Shown: positions 11,535 to 23,763 of the stretch, in pieces
How the letters are laid out: each line of letters begins with the position of its first letter
Position numbering within the stretch: the first letter of the stretch is position 1
Source: Rhytidiadelphus loreus
Lineage: Eukaryota > Streptophyta > Bryopsida > Hypnales > Hylocomiaceae
Assembly: GCA_947034895.1 (NCBI GenBank)
Contig: OX344761.1
Coordinates: forward strand, 70,369,839-70,433,838
DNA: 64,000 bases
Reading direction: 5' to 3'
The notes under the pieces: model-generated
Told to the model about the DNA's origin: nothing
The model's input: only the letters and a program-made list of their open reading frames with translations
Databases searched by the model: none
Made by a program: the position numbers and the translations under genes

Positions 11535-14500
11535 ACCATTACTGCCACTGTATAATTTCTGCAAGTGTTCATGTCAAGGAATCTCGGAGTCTTCCTGTAT
11601 AGCTTGTCCGCATCTTAGAAACGAGTGGAGGAATGTTGCAAAGCTTGGGTCTTCTTTTTCAACGGTCAGTACATCGGCTTTTCAAGGTCCTTAGCGGAAC
11701 TGCTCGCCTTCCTGCTCGAATAGTCGGTCTGTTTTGCAACTTGAATGTTTTACATTCCATTCTCTGGAACTGGAACTGGTTCTGATTGCAGTTAGTGAAA
11801 TTTTAGGCACGATTCTTACAACCTGTTGACCGAGTCCGAAGGAGAGCAGCTGAAATGGTGAATGCCGATACTGTTATGGACAAGTGAAAAGGCTTCCCGA
11901 CAATCCCGACAGGATCGAACTAATTAAAGCAGGAAGACCACAGCTGGAACTGAATCATGGGTTAACTTGAACAATGCCGCAAATGCATCGGCACAGTCGC
12001 CACAGTGAAATCATTTGCTGCTTGATGGTCCCACGTTGCCTTCATCTCTTGTTGTCTTCATCATGAGCAACTGAAATTGAGATCGAGAATGGAGGCTTCT
12101 AAGTAACTCGTTTCCACAACATTTTGTGTTGCAGAGGTTTTAGCGGAGCAGAAAATGGCAGATTGGAATTTCGCTTGAGCTGCTTCAGGATCAAATAATT
12201 AGAATGTCATATGCCCCACAACTTGCAATACAAGATCGAAGTACCTGATTTTGTACACACATACACAATGGAAAATGTACCCAATCTGACCTTTTTCCTT
12301 ATGGAATGTATCCAACTTGACACATGGGGCTACATGGATGTAAAGTAATAAAGCCTCTAGTGAATGATTTTGGTCTTTAAGGAGGCACTTCAAGCATATA
12401 CCTACACAACGCTTTCAAGTTTCTTAAAGTCTTAGACTTTGAAAATTCACAAAAAATACAAAAACTCTCCAATTTTCTAAAATTTTGAATGATTTTCGTT
12501 TGCCTACAAGTAAAAAAGAATCCCTAATTGTAATCCTTACTCTGTGTACGCGCATCAGGTCAGATGAAAGGTTATACTGTAGCTCGGTCTTTCTTCCTTG
12601 GAACTGCTAGCATTCCTGCACACGATGTGTCGTCGTGTTTTGCAGCTGAAATGCTTTGCTTTCTCAATAAGTGGCGCCCGTACTGACTGGAGTTGGTGAA
12701 GTTGTTTGAATCTTGCAAACATGTTGACAGAGTCACTGTAAACAAGTGTCGAAGGCAGGAGGCCGAGTCAAAACTCATGAGAATCCAGCTCTAATGAAAG
12801 TCTAATCTCTCCACTTTGTTGAAATAAAACAGAAGAGAAGAATGCTTACAACATAAGGGCACTGTTTTTATCTGTGATCGCATACTCAAGCACAAGCACT
12901 TGTTGTTGGATGGGTTGAATTGAAGCTCATACGTACTCTTGCACAATTGGTGAATCAAGTGGCTCAAGCACTTGGATGACACTTGCAATTGAAACCCAAC
13001 TTAGCCCTACCTCACATTTATCACCAATTTGTTTTCGTCCTAGCGGGAGCTCTGTGGAGGGGGGAAGTCGTGTTAGTAGTATTGAGGAAATTATTGAAAA
13101 GTTCAAGTCCCATTAGAGCCATGAGTTTGACTCCAACAATGACGTGACAGAAGTGAGCAACATCGAGCTTTTTAAGACCCTGCAAGGGCATCCCACTTGG
13201 GGAACTTTGGTGAAGGTGAAGGTAGTGCTGGTGAATTGGTGATGGGCGAGAAGTTTGCCAAGGGTGGACAAGCCAAGCTCTAGGAAGTACAAATAAAGTG
13301 GTATGACCACAAAGTGCAAAAATATTTAAGAAAAAAATCAATTGAACTTGCCTGGAAGTTGTTCAAGAAGGGAACTTTCTTGCAACATTTGCAATCAGTG
13401 GCCGCAAGGAATGTTGCAATTTCATCCCAGGCAACGCGTTTTTCTGCCACAGCCTCTAATCACTTGCTACCTACTTTGTTATTGATTTGGGGGCTCTGTT
13501 TGGAGCTACTTCTAATGAATTGTCGGTAAGCTTGGTGATCTGGGGGCTACCTTCAGTTGGTGTGCGTTTGAAGTAATCATTGAGCGGAACTTGGACAATG
13601 CAAAATCGCTTCAGTCTGTGGTTAACAAAGTAAAGTGAAAAGTGAAGACTGGAACTGACCACGAGCAATGCTAAGATCCACAAAGTTGCAGCACTTAGAT
13701 CTGCTCAAACCAAAGCTCAGTAGATGAAGTCTTTTCATGGTTACTTTGCACCACCTACAAAATTACTAGCAATTGCAAAAAACGAAATGTAACCATGAAA
13801 AGACTTCATCTACTGACATTTCGTTTTTTGTAATTGTTAGCAGCTTACCTTCAAATGAATGTGGGATTTTGTAGATGGTGCAAAGTTCCAGATTGCAGTT
13901 GGGAAAGGTTCCGTGAATGGAGACTTCACAATACTGTCTTGGCACAGCATGGGAGCTGGTACTGTACTAGCCTGGGATTATCTCCCCAGTCAAGAGAGTT
14001 GCTTTATTTGCTACGGGAGACTCGGTTGGCAGCGTCGATTTAAGCTGCCTCCTTGAATTGGTCGTGTGGCTTTTACGTTGGAGGAATTATTGAATTTTGG
14101 GTCGATCGGGTAGCTGCTTTAATTACTCGCTGGACGATTGGGTGTACCTAAAGGCAACGGTGAACGCACTTGCATTGAATATCCAGGGAAACTGTCAAAT
14201 CCATTTTGTTTGGGTGTGGTGTTTGTGCTCTTGTTCCTAGCCTGTCGTCTCCTTCCTTTACCCATTTGAGGAATCCTGTCTACCTACCTGGTTCCTTGAC
14301 TGCTTGTTGCGAGATTTCTGAATTGATTTTAGGTGCAAGAATGAATCCAGCTCTTGTATAGGATCTTGTTTTGAGGACTTTGATTTAGTTGGATCCTTAG
14401 ATTGCCAGATGGTGTCCTTGCCTGCACTTGTGGATGTTGGGAGATTCATTGTGGAAGTAGGGTATTCTTTGCGGGATTTCTCGGTGGCTGAGGTCGTCAT

Positions 14501-16680
14501 TCTCAGGAAGCATTTCAACTATTACAAGTGTTCACAGACGTGAGTGTTACTCACGACAGGTTTGGAGATTCGGTCTGGCTTGTGAATTTCACCGACTGCT
14601 TTGATGGATGATTGCCTAGGGGAATGATGACTCTCAGTGTACATTGGAGATTGGCGATGGCGTCGTCCAAGTAAAATGACTTTCGAACTTCTGATTGACA
14701 ATTTTCTTTACTGCCACAAATATCTTGCGATGCGAAATAAGTGAATAAAATTATGCGGAACTTTGCTTTTATGCAACTGCAAGCTCTTGGTGTCCTTATC
14801 TCCGGGAATGACAAATTGATTCCGGTGTTTTGAGAGGGTTGAGCTGAATTAAGTATTTTAGTAGCTTGATATGCATGCGTTTAACCCACCTTGCAGTTCA
14901 TTTGACAGATTTTTCTCACCTTCATAATGTATGTTTGACTACCGTAGTAGAATAATTAGCCGCATTCGTGGTGATTATGTTACAGTAGGATGTTTGGTAT
15001 TTCTTGCGCCAACCATGTACGTACGAACAATGTACGAACATTGCATGAACCATATGTAATCTGCTGGGGGAGTCCTACTTGAGGGGAAGTCAATTAGTTG
15101 CAAGTTCAAGTTCAAGCGAGTACGATAATGCACAATTCAGCTTCCCCTGTTCAGTTGAGCTGTCTGTTTTTGTTATTGATTTTGCGGTGCCGTTTGGCGG
15201 TGCGACAAGAGAATTGTCGGTAATGCATGTAGAGTGATCGATCAGGTGGCTTCAATTCCTTCCTTGCTGAGCGATTGGGGTGCTCGCGTGAAGGAGACGT
15301 GGAGCGCCATTCGTATTGCATTTCCAGGTTCAGGTGAAATCACTTCAGTCTGCGATCGATCGAGTGGGGAGTAACAAGCTTCATCTCGATTGCACACCAT
15401 TGGAGCTTCTTCTGAGAGACATATCACTTCATTCATTTACTGCTTGGTTTGTTTGTGTGTGCTTCACTGGGCGATTGGGATGGTTTGTTGTGGAGGCGAC
15501 TAAGAGTCCCATGGTCATCGCGTTTCCAGTTAAAGTGCAACATCGCTTCTGTTCGAGGAATGGTGATTTCCTGCCATACAAGTCCTTCATTTACCGACGG
15601 AGAAACTTGTTCGACTCATTCGGAGTAGTGTTTCTGTGCTCTGATGTGTACGCTCTTCGGATACCTGCCTTCTACTGGAATTCATTGTTGCTCGTGCACA
15701 AGGTAATTCATTTTTTCTTTGTCTGTCTTGTCCTTCGTGGTCATACTGTGGAATTTGAAAACTTCCATCAATTATATGTCCTTGAGGCCTTGAGCACAGA
15801 AACACTGTTTATTGTAGGATTACACGGTGTGTTGTCCCTCTGTTGTTGCCCCCACATTGAGCACATGCCAATTCTTTTCTGTATTGTTTATGTGGTTTGT
15901 CCAATTTTATGCTTTTATGGACTGATCACAACTCACTGTTGCATGCAATTAAAATAACATGGTTTTGGTTACCTCCTCATATTGAGGTTTTGGTTCCACC
16001 TTGCAACTCTAATCAGGTCAGTTATTTTTTTGCACCTCAGGCGTTGCTAAGAAAAGGCTTCAAATGGCTCCTTGTTATGTTCCATTGAATGCTTCTTCTC
16101 CAAAGTGTCGGTTAACAGAGAGGAGATCTCACACCATTGCTGGTAGGTTGACTCATTTGCCAAATGCTTTGCACCCACAGTTGTTTCCCCTTCAATGAAT
16201 GTTTGAAGCTTTTATCATGCATGATTGACTTTGGTTTATACATCCCACATATTTTGACCGCGGAATTAGGTTTAAATCAGTGTGGAAAGTGAGACATCTG
16301 CACATTGAGTCGGTGTACAGGCCTCATACTTCCATTGTTTTCCATGCGTCCATAATCAATCTCGTGGGGTGGATCTGCTGAATCCAATTACACCAATGAA
16401 ATATATATTCAGCAAGTTAAGTTCTTAAGCAAATTAAGTTCATTTGTTGACGACACCAAATTCTATACTTTACAGAGGTCTGGAAATGTATGTCTGTGAG
16501 TTCTTTTCTCAAAATGCGTCTGAGGAAAACGGTTGACCATCATGCTGTTTTGAACGTACACTTTGTTGGGATCATTGGGTGCACTCTGTGTTTGGACTTT
16601 TCTCTGTCCTGGCAAAACGGTAAGGAGATCTACTCCACTGAAGTAGCTCTGTTATAAGTATTTAAATCATTTGGGAAGAA
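11535..16680. other. Less AT-rich region with diverged internal repeats, no convincing gene
   Basis: Base composition is more balanced than in the flanks. Segments repeat in diverged form: 11690-11765 resembles 12598-12665 (GGAACTGCT..CTTCCTGC..GTTTTGCA). 15266-15360 resembles 15466-15560 about 200 bp later (GAGCGATTGGGGTG against GGGCGATTGGGATG). The longest frame, 15316-15957 (+), reads as Cys/Phe/Leu-rich text spanning these repeats and matches no family I know. 13859-14056 (+) is a 65-codon frame with more protein-like composition but no identified family. This may be an old pseudogene cluster or a noncoding RNA locus. Confidence 0.35.
13718..13836. repeat. Two interleaved perfect inverted repeats
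   Basis: The 27-bp arm 13718-13744 is inverted at 13789-13815. A second 20-bp pair, 13771-13790 and 13817-13836, overlaps it in an a-b-a'-b' order. The two stems are sequential alternatives or a pseudoknot-like arrangement. Confidence 0.75.
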
Positions 16681-17267
16681 TTAAACCCTTCAACGTCCAG
16701 AGTCTTCTCTCCAGAATTGAAGATTTGAGAAAAATCATCATAAAGTACTATTTAGAAGAATATTTTGGAATTCATATACAAATAAAAGTTGTAGATTTTG
16801 AGTTTTAAATTCCATCTATATGGTTAGATTTAGCAATGCTATCACCAATATTTTTTTTATAAATTTGGAATGAGAACTTTCATAATTCCTTCTAAGTTCG
16901 ATTACAAGCAAAATATTATCATTTTTTGAGTAAAATTTATTGGAATGCATTTGAAATGAGGTTCTCTTGACATGCTGATTTTTTGGAATATTTTTGTTCT
17001 TAAAATCTATGACCTCATTTTGGCAAATCCTATTTTGAACAAGAGTCAATGCAATTTTGGCTTGGTCAACCAGTTGACGTTCTTCCACATTTGTAATTTT
17101 TGAAAGATACGTACTCTAGTAACACCAAATCCAACCATTAGATACAACAACAACTTGATAAAGTATCTCGGATGACTTTCATCCAAGCAAAATGAGAAAA
17201 AGTAAGAGTCTCAATTTGTTCATTGTCCATCGTCCAAAAATTAGACGTTGGAACGCTTAGGGGTTAA
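16681..17267. mobile_element. TTAA-flanked element, family T2, 587 bp
   Basis: It starts TTAAACCCTTCAACGTCCA and ends with the inverse of TTAACCCCTAAGCGTTCC, with TTAA at both ends. Noncoding. A reverse-orientation relative lies at about 26235-26640 (shared GATGAAAGTCATCC and flanking text). A piggyBac-type nonautonomous element is inferred from the termini. Confidence 0.6.
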
Positions 17268-17333
17268 GGAAGGTAACAAAATGTATCAATAGAAAGAAGA
17301 AATCATACCCTACATTTTTGGCGTGGTCAGTCC

Positions 17334-17576
17334 AAAAGGTGAAAGGAAATATTTACAAGCAAAAAACATTTAAAATTATATATAGATAGATTTAGAAATT
17401 GACATGGCACTAGTAGTGTCATATCAGTTTGGCAATTTCAATTTTTTCTTTCTTTCTTTGAAAGAAAATCATTAATACAAAGGGCCAAAAGTTCCCTATA
17501 TTTATATTCAAATTTTTTGTAATGCCTTGCCAGCATTTTCTTTGGTTTTGCTTGTAAATATTTCCTTTCACCTTTT
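17334..17576. mobile_element. Foldback element with 31-bp terminal inverted repeats
   Basis: AAAAGGTGAAAGGAAATATT at 17334, continuing to CAAGCAAAA, is exactly inverted at 17546-17576. The interior is AT-rich and noncoding. Parts of this unit recur near 6010-6040 and 9800-10020. Confidence 0.65.
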
Positions 17577-18158
17577 CAAGTTCTAGAGAATGTTATGATA
17601 TGTGGATGATATTGTCGATTGTCCAAACTCTCCCCCTTGGTTTATAATACCATTCTTGTCACATACCCAACTCCTAAGAGACCAAGCTCATAATGAAGAG
17701 TCCCTTGGAATTTGGTTCTCAATAAGAAAAACTTTCAAACCATATGTCTTTTGTTTAAAAATGTCGGGTACGATTTCTTATTCCTACCGGTACATTTTGA
17801 TACATGCTTAAAACCCTAAGTGCCTCAGCTTTTCCTAGTATTTTTTTCCAAGTATGGAAAAAGAACATGGACTTTTAGTTATCCCCAATGAAGCAAATTG
17901 TTGTTGTTGTTGTTCAAAATCTAGCCATATAGATGTTCAAAGAACTTGATTATTAGTATGCATACCAATTTTGAGTGTGAGATTGAATAGGAGTTGTGAG
18001 ATTATAATAAGAGAAATTTAGATATCCTATTTTTAGTATGTTGACAAATGCCAATCCCTACAATGTTTGAGAAATTTGCATATAAGAGTTTTTTGGGATT
18101 GGATGGAACATAAACAATTAGAAATTGTCTTGGCATACTAAAATGTGCTTTAAAAACC
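17577..18158. other. Intergenic, no gene seen
   Basis: Contains the inverse relative of 5100-5200 and a decayed TTAAAACCCTAAGTGCC end near 17808. No coding signal. Confidence 0.4.
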
Positions 18159-19130
18159 TTAACCCCTAAATGCCCATGGTCTTTGTAGGTTTAAAAACAT
18201 CATTGCTTTTGAAGTGTTATAGATCTAAATGTCACTAAGGTATAGAAATCTCAATTATACAATCTTGTAGTGTACGTGTTGTAGATGACATGAATCAAAT
18301 TTAGAGTCATTTGGCCACATATATTGCAAGATTATAATGTTTTAGTGTTGAAAAAGGATGTTGAAAGTTTCCTAGCAACACATTTGGAGGTAAAATTTGA
18401 TTTCTAAACCTACTGAAATGAAAAAGCTTTAAACTATAAAGTGCTTCAAAAAAAACATAAAAACACATTGGTGAAATCAAATATGAATTGATTCATTGTC
18501 TACAAAATGGCTTTGAAATATCAAAAAATAGCAAGAAAGGTTGCAAAAAACACATTCAAGGCTTAACTTTCTACTAAAATGCTTCTTAGTCACTCATAAA
18601 TTCTTGGATTCATATGAAAATTTAACCACATAAACAAGACTAGTATATGAAACTTTCCCAAAAAAATTAATTGGAAATGGACACTGTATGAAGAAGAAAT
18701 GTGCTACCAAAGTTCATTGTAATCCAAAAATGTTCAGATTTTGAACTTTGAATTGCTCCCAAGCATTCAAAACAACTTGGATTGACATGAAAAATTTACC
18801 ACAATAACTAGACTTCAAAGGGAACATAATCCAACAAATTTTATTGAAAACTAACATTAGACAAAGGAGATACAAGCCCCCAGAGTAGCAGCCATCAAAA
18901 TTCTATAGTTTGGTGAACTCAAATTGAATCCATAAACTTTGAATTGCTTCCAAAAAATTAGTACATCTTGGATTGATCTGAAATTTTTACCACACAAACT
19001 AGAAGGGAGTGCAAATTTTCCAGCAAGTTTTATTGAATTTAGACATCGGATGCTAAAGTTACAACACTTCAAAGTGGACTTGTAGACTATGTGAAGACAC
19101 TTTTGGTCCCTTAGGGCACTTAGGGGTTAA
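18159..19130. mobile_element. TTAA-flanked element, family T1, copy 3, 972 bp
   Basis: TTAACCCCTAAATGCCC at 18159 and GGGCACTTAGGGGTTAA ending at 19130. It can be aligned by eye along its whole length to 3395-4372 and, in reverse, to 58413-59380. Noncoding. Confidence 0.7.
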
Positions 19131-19722
19131 GAGCTATCAAATTCATTACACAATCCATCTTGCAATTGTTGAAATGTAATTTCTTTCTAAAATTAGAAAT
19201 CACAAATAACTCCAAATCAACATTTGCACATTTTAATTATCCATTGAGGGTTGAAAATTTCCGGATTGGACAAACTTTTGTAGTTTTCTACATTGGAATA
19301 CACATTTTAATTTGTCCATTGAGGGTTGAAAATCCGGAAGTTGATTTGTCCTTTAAGGGTTGAATTCTTCATTAGTATTTTGGAAAAACTTCTGATTGGG
19401 TATCAATTGCAATTTGAATTTTTGGCCTAAATCCATGGTCTATTTATTTTTTAAATTTATTATATGGATTTAATTTGCATTGCTATATTATTCAACTCAA
19501 TGCACACCTATCAAAAAAAAAATATATATATATATTTTTGGAGTTATTATATATTTAATGCCTATCTTCATCCCTTTTTCTTCCAAACCTTATTATTAAT
19601 TCTAATTCTTGAAAAAATTTGAATCTAAACTTTATGACTTTTAAAGGGCATGAAATTCATCTTTAAACATAAAATAAAACAATTCACACTCCTCTAATGT
19701 GGCAAATTAGTGCATACAAAGT
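19131..19722. other. Intergenic, no gene seen
   Basis: AT-rich. A ~65-bp direct repeat (CCATTGAGGGTTGAAAATT near 19241 and 19317) is the only structure seen. Confidence 0.4.
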
Positions 19723-19725
19723 TAA

Positions 19726-20182
19726 GAGCATTTGCAATGCACTCGGGAAACACAATAGTATCAGCACTATGCTGGGCTCGGACCAATATTTAATTAAAAC
19801 CGTGCTCCAATGCAACCATTATTGGGGCCTTCAATTCCATAGCCTTGGTATGCAACCACTTGGGACCAGCTAATTTGCAATATTTGAAGGGCCTACAAGT
19901 TGGCCTATTGTAAGAATAGTAATGATTATCAACCCTTTTCTACATTGTAGATTGTGCCAATTAATTCAAATGTCTCTTGTTTCAATGAAAAGCCTTTTTT
20001 AATGTAGATTCTTTTCTTTCTTTCTTTTTATAATGCGGAAAAATTCGCTTTGACATTGGAATTGTCGGCTTTGCATTGGATCAATTTTTCCGAAGAAAGA
20101 ACTAGCACTTCCAAGGCCTCGTGGAATAGCCCGGCATTTCCCGTTACAGGGCTTGTATGCCGAGTTCACATTGCAGATGCTC
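19726..20182. mobile_element. PIF/Harbinger-like MITE, 457 bp, TAA target duplication
   Basis: Ends are GAGCATTTGCAATG and CATTGCAGATGCTC (inverse), flanked by TAA at 19723-19725 and 20183-20185. The TWA target and GAGCATYTGCAATG ends fit Tourist/PIF-type MITEs. No coding capacity. Confidence 0.75.
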
Positions 20183-20185
20183 TAA

Positions 20186-20944
20186 GGATATAGAATATGA
20201 CTACATCCTTGAAGGTTGTGTTTTCCACGTTAACATAGAAATTGTACTATGATGTAACTACAGTAGAATTGGAAGGTCATTCATTATATGGTATGATGTC
20301 CCTTACAATTTGATCCAACTCTACTCAATTTCATCCAATTTTGCTAATTATTTTCATCCTAATGTCATCAAAAATCATATGCAATTTCTATTTGAGACAA
20401 GTTGATTGTGGAATAGGAAAAAAAAGGTTGGATTCTAATGTACGATGAAGGTTTCTACAATTCAATGAAGTTTTCACACATGCAATTTGATGCATGCACA
20501 ACATGATGGATTTTGAGAATCCAATTGAGTCCTTTTTAATAATACACTGGAATCATTTAGGAAATGAAGATAAGATTTATACATAAAAACAAACAAATCA
20601 ACATGCTCTCTCTTTTCAAGTACACAAGAAGCTCACTATTACACTAATGACAATGAGGCAACCTCGAGGTCTCAAAATTCTTTATATATGATTTGCTGTG
20701 ATAACCTATAAGGTAGCTGACCTCTTTCTGACCAGTGACCTATTTTCTCTAGTTAGACTGCTTTGTTTCGGATCACTTGTGACAACCCACATGGTTAGGT
20801 GACAGCTCATGCAACACAAATGTCGGGAAGGTGTACATTGAATTCATACAATGATCACAAGATGTACATTTGAAGCTGCAATTATCACCTACTTTGAAGC
20901 ATGGTCGATTTTGTAATCAGCCTATGGTTGGAAATGTGGTATCC
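20186..20944. other. Intergenic, no gene seen
   Basis: No frame or motif that I can support on either strand. Confidence 0.4.
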
Positions 20945-20946
20945 TA

Positions 20947-21305
20947 TCATCTCAAACTTAAGGATAGACGGATTGTTAACAATTATCATGCGGTTATTGT
21001 TGTTTCATGGGTTCATACCATAATCGCATTGACTCAATGTATTTTTACGCACTGAATCAGTGCAAAAACAATTAATATCAATAGCATACAGATTATGTAC
21101 TTTAACTATATGATTGTTGTGCAGTTTTGGCACAACAATTGTATAGTTAAAATGCATAAACTGTACACTATTGATATTTATTGTTTTTGCATTGATTCAT
21201 TGCATAAAAATACACTGAGTCAGTGCGATTATGGTACAAACCCATGAAACAACGATAACCGCATGATAATTGTTAACAATCCATCTATCCTTAAGTTTGA
21301 GATGA
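20947..21305. mobile_element. Long palindromic element, 359 bp, TA flanks
   Basis: Almost the whole element folds on itself. TCATCTCAAACTTAAGGAT at the left is inverted at the right end and pairing continues to a centre near 21127. TA lies on both sides (20945-20946, 21306-21307). It fits a Tc1/mariner-type foldback MITE. Arm mismatches are scattered, so it is not brand new. Confidence 0.7.
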
Positions 21306-21307
21306 TA

Positions 21308-21718
21308 TAACAAAAATAGATTGAAAGAAATCTTTACGAAAAAAATTCATAATTATTTTGTTTTTGAGGAGATAAAAGGAAAAATTTCTGGAACCCTCTT
21401 CAAATCTATTTCTCTACATTGTTTGTTTTTTTCTCCTCACCAAATGCATTCTGGAACTACACTAAATTGCTTAAATGGTCGGAATGAGGTCGGCTACCTT
21501 AACACACTATTATAAATTTGCTAGTCAGTTGATGCAATAAAATGATCATTGTACTAGTATTAGAAAATGCTGAAACATTTTTTTACAATAGTACACTATT
21601 TTAATACAATATCCAATATAAAATTAATAAATAACTCATATGCTTTGAATTTTACTCAATGATGTGCACAGACCATGAACAAAAGTTGTACACAACAGAA
21701 TGATGGGGTGAAAATCAT
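21308..21718. other. Intergenic, no gene seen
   Basis: AT-rich, no supported feature. Confidence 0.4.
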
Positions 21719-22048
21719 TCAGTTTGAACATGAAAAAGAACCAGTTGATTGATCATTCTTGCAGATTTCAAATGCAGTCATTGCATGCTGTTCGATTCTG
21801 ATTCCTGTCCCTTCCAAGACAGCCACCCTAATCCAAGCCAAGAGCTTGTATAAACGGTAACTATTATGACGCCAAATTTGCGAGACCTCTTCAAGAGGTG
21901 TAAACCCTAAATTACTCAAATCTTCAGGATGTGCTTGAAGCACGACCCAATCGGATTTGCGTCTTTTCCTTGCAGAAACCTCAATTGGGTTCCGTCCATG
22001 GGCAGATCTAGACCAATTCACGCCATTGGGACCTTTCCAAGCGAACAA
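21719..22048 (-). CDS. Possible hypothetical protein fragment, ~109 aa
   Basis: A reverse-strand frame whose amino-acid mix looks protein-like (SDWVVLQAHPEDL, RLYKLLAWIRVAVLEG), unlike the AT-driven frames around it. I do not recognise a family. There is no ATG at the apparent start: the first codon used is TTG, and the upstream part lies in an 83-bp tandem repeat (about 22018-22171). It may be a terminal exon, or a relic opened at its 5' end by the repeat expansion. No signal peptide or membrane segment is evident. It lies just upstream of the PR-10 duplication block and on the opposite strand. Whether it is expressed is unknown. Confidence 0.3.
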   Translation of the reverse strand: MFAWKGPNGVNWSRSAHGRNPIEVSARKRRKSDWVVLQAHPEDLSNLGFTPLEEVSQIWRHNSYRLYKLLAWIRVAVLEGTGIRIEQHAMTAFEICKNDQSTGSFSCSN

Positions 22049-22171
22049 TGGAAACGAAAATCTCTACGAATTTCACAATTTGGGTTCCATGGGCAGAAAT
22101 TCACGCCATTGGGACTTTACTAAGCGAACAATGGAAACGAAAATCTCTACGAATTTCACAATTTGGGTACC
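22018..22171. repeat. Tandem repeat, 83-bp unit, ~1.9 copies
   Basis: CACGCCATTGGGAC..AAGCGAACAATGGAAAC..CACAATTTGGGT occurs twice, starting at about 22018 and 22101, with only a few differences. Confidence 0.8.
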
Positions 22172-22613
22172 CTGAATACTCTCATCCAACATGACGAAAT
22201 TGCCGGTCTGAATTACTGACAATGCAATTATCCGTGCACTGAACGGTACGTCTGATCGGTTAGCACTACGATGAAATGACCTAAGCTTCCAGGTCAATTA
22301 TTTGGTATCTGGTATCGAACTTGGGTCCCTGTTTTGAAATTCTTCTAGAAGGCAATGACTGAAATCCGTTTCATTTGTTTCAAAAAAAAAAGAAGAAAAA
22401 AAAAAGTCTTCTAGAAGATGAGGGTTGCTGCACTTATTCTTACTATGAAAGCCTCGTCAATTGTGGCAAAAGTCACTGTCCTTTTTTCCTGGCTAGTGTA
22501 CCGTAGTTTACCTATCATAGTGTACGTCTCCTCCATCTGTCCATGTTCTTTCTGCTTCGAAGCTAATTAAACAAGTTGTAGAAATCTGCTACTAAGTAAC
22601 TTAACTGGGCCAT

Positions 22614-22871
22614 TTGAGATTAAAGAGAATCAGTTACCTTGGAAAAGGTGAAGGCGCTGTTCAGCTTCTTCAAATATTACAACGCAATCCCGACGTTTCG
22701 AGTAAATTAGGGTTTAGATCTCTTCAAAATGCGTGTGGCAGTAATGGAGGCGATGATCGCTCAAGAGTCCTGGGAATGGTTTCAAGTGCGCTTGCAAGAG
22801 AAAGCCGTAGATCGCGGTCCATTAATCAGTCCCTAAGACGCCCTGTCAATTTCAACAGAGAAAACGTGTGA
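22614..22871 (+). other. 85-codon open frame in the identical upstream block, coding status unclear
   Basis: An open frame reading LGKGEGAVQLLQILQRN... with a Ser/Arg-rich end. It is identical in both duplication copies (22614-22871 and 39396-39653). Its identity may simply reflect the identity of the whole 508-bp block. No family recognised. It could be a short exon, a small host gene or noncoding. Confidence 0.2.
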
Positions 22872-23665
22872 TCATTGATCCGTCGAATCTTTATGACTCA
22901 GCAGTGGGTTGAAAGCTTTGTCCTGTCACTCTCTCAGTCTCGCAAACTTGAACGGCATTCATTTGTGTCAAAAAAACAAAACAAAACTTGAACGGCATTC
23001 GTGAAGAGCTCTTGACTTGTTAGTCGTACCAAAGGGCATAATAAGCCTGTGTCAAAGTAAGAATCTGGGCGCTTCCCATTTATAGGTGCAAGTGCATTTA
23101 GCGGTATGGAGATTTCGTAGGCAATACCTCAGCACTGAAAGCAGACGATCACTGTTTCTCAGTCTGTTCCGTATAAACACCCGCCTAAGAACGTCGGATC
23201 GGTTTACTAAGAAGCCTTGAGCAGGATGTAGCCACTCCAATCCGTCCGTCACAGGTCGTTGCGGTGGGGTCGCAATTCACGTACTGCAATTGCGATCGGC
23301 ATTCGAGGAATAAGTGCAAAATAATGTGCTCGCTAATAAACAATGCTCTCCATCAACCTGGCCATTAACAATAACAATTTTGTACTTCCGATGAGCTAAT
23401 CATGGGTATCACAATAACGTCATCAGCGTCATGTTATGAAATGCAGGGCCGCTCGGCCAATTCTATGTCATCCATCACTGATCATCCTCATCCCCTTCAA
23501 TAACTTGGAGAGTACTCGATGACAATTTTTTCTGCAACCAAAGAAAAAGACACAATGCAACGAAAGGTTGTCCGTGTTAAAAAAGCAGAAAGAGAACGAT
23601 ACATTCAACAAGACAGATGTCGAAGGCGTATGACCGCAGTGAGTGAAAACGTCGCAGGCGAGCTG

Positions 23666-23674
23666 TATATAAAA
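23666..23674 (+). promoter_or_regulatory. TATA box of PR-10 gene A
   Basis: TATATAAAA about 90 bp upstream of the ATG at 23764, conserved in the second copy. The position fits a transcription start near 23700 and a short leader. Confidence 0.7.
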
Positions 23675-23763
23675 CTAGGACCTCTCCTGTGTATTATCAA
23701 GCAACTCACATTCCATCTCTCTTTGATATCCCTGATCTCTCATATCAGCTACCACCTTTCACT

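Noticed and set aside
15316..15957. 213-codon frame, the longest in the first 20 kb
   Set aside because: Cys/Phe/Leu-rich text without a domain, spanning diverged 200-bp repeats; no splice or promoter context. Described as part of the region instead.
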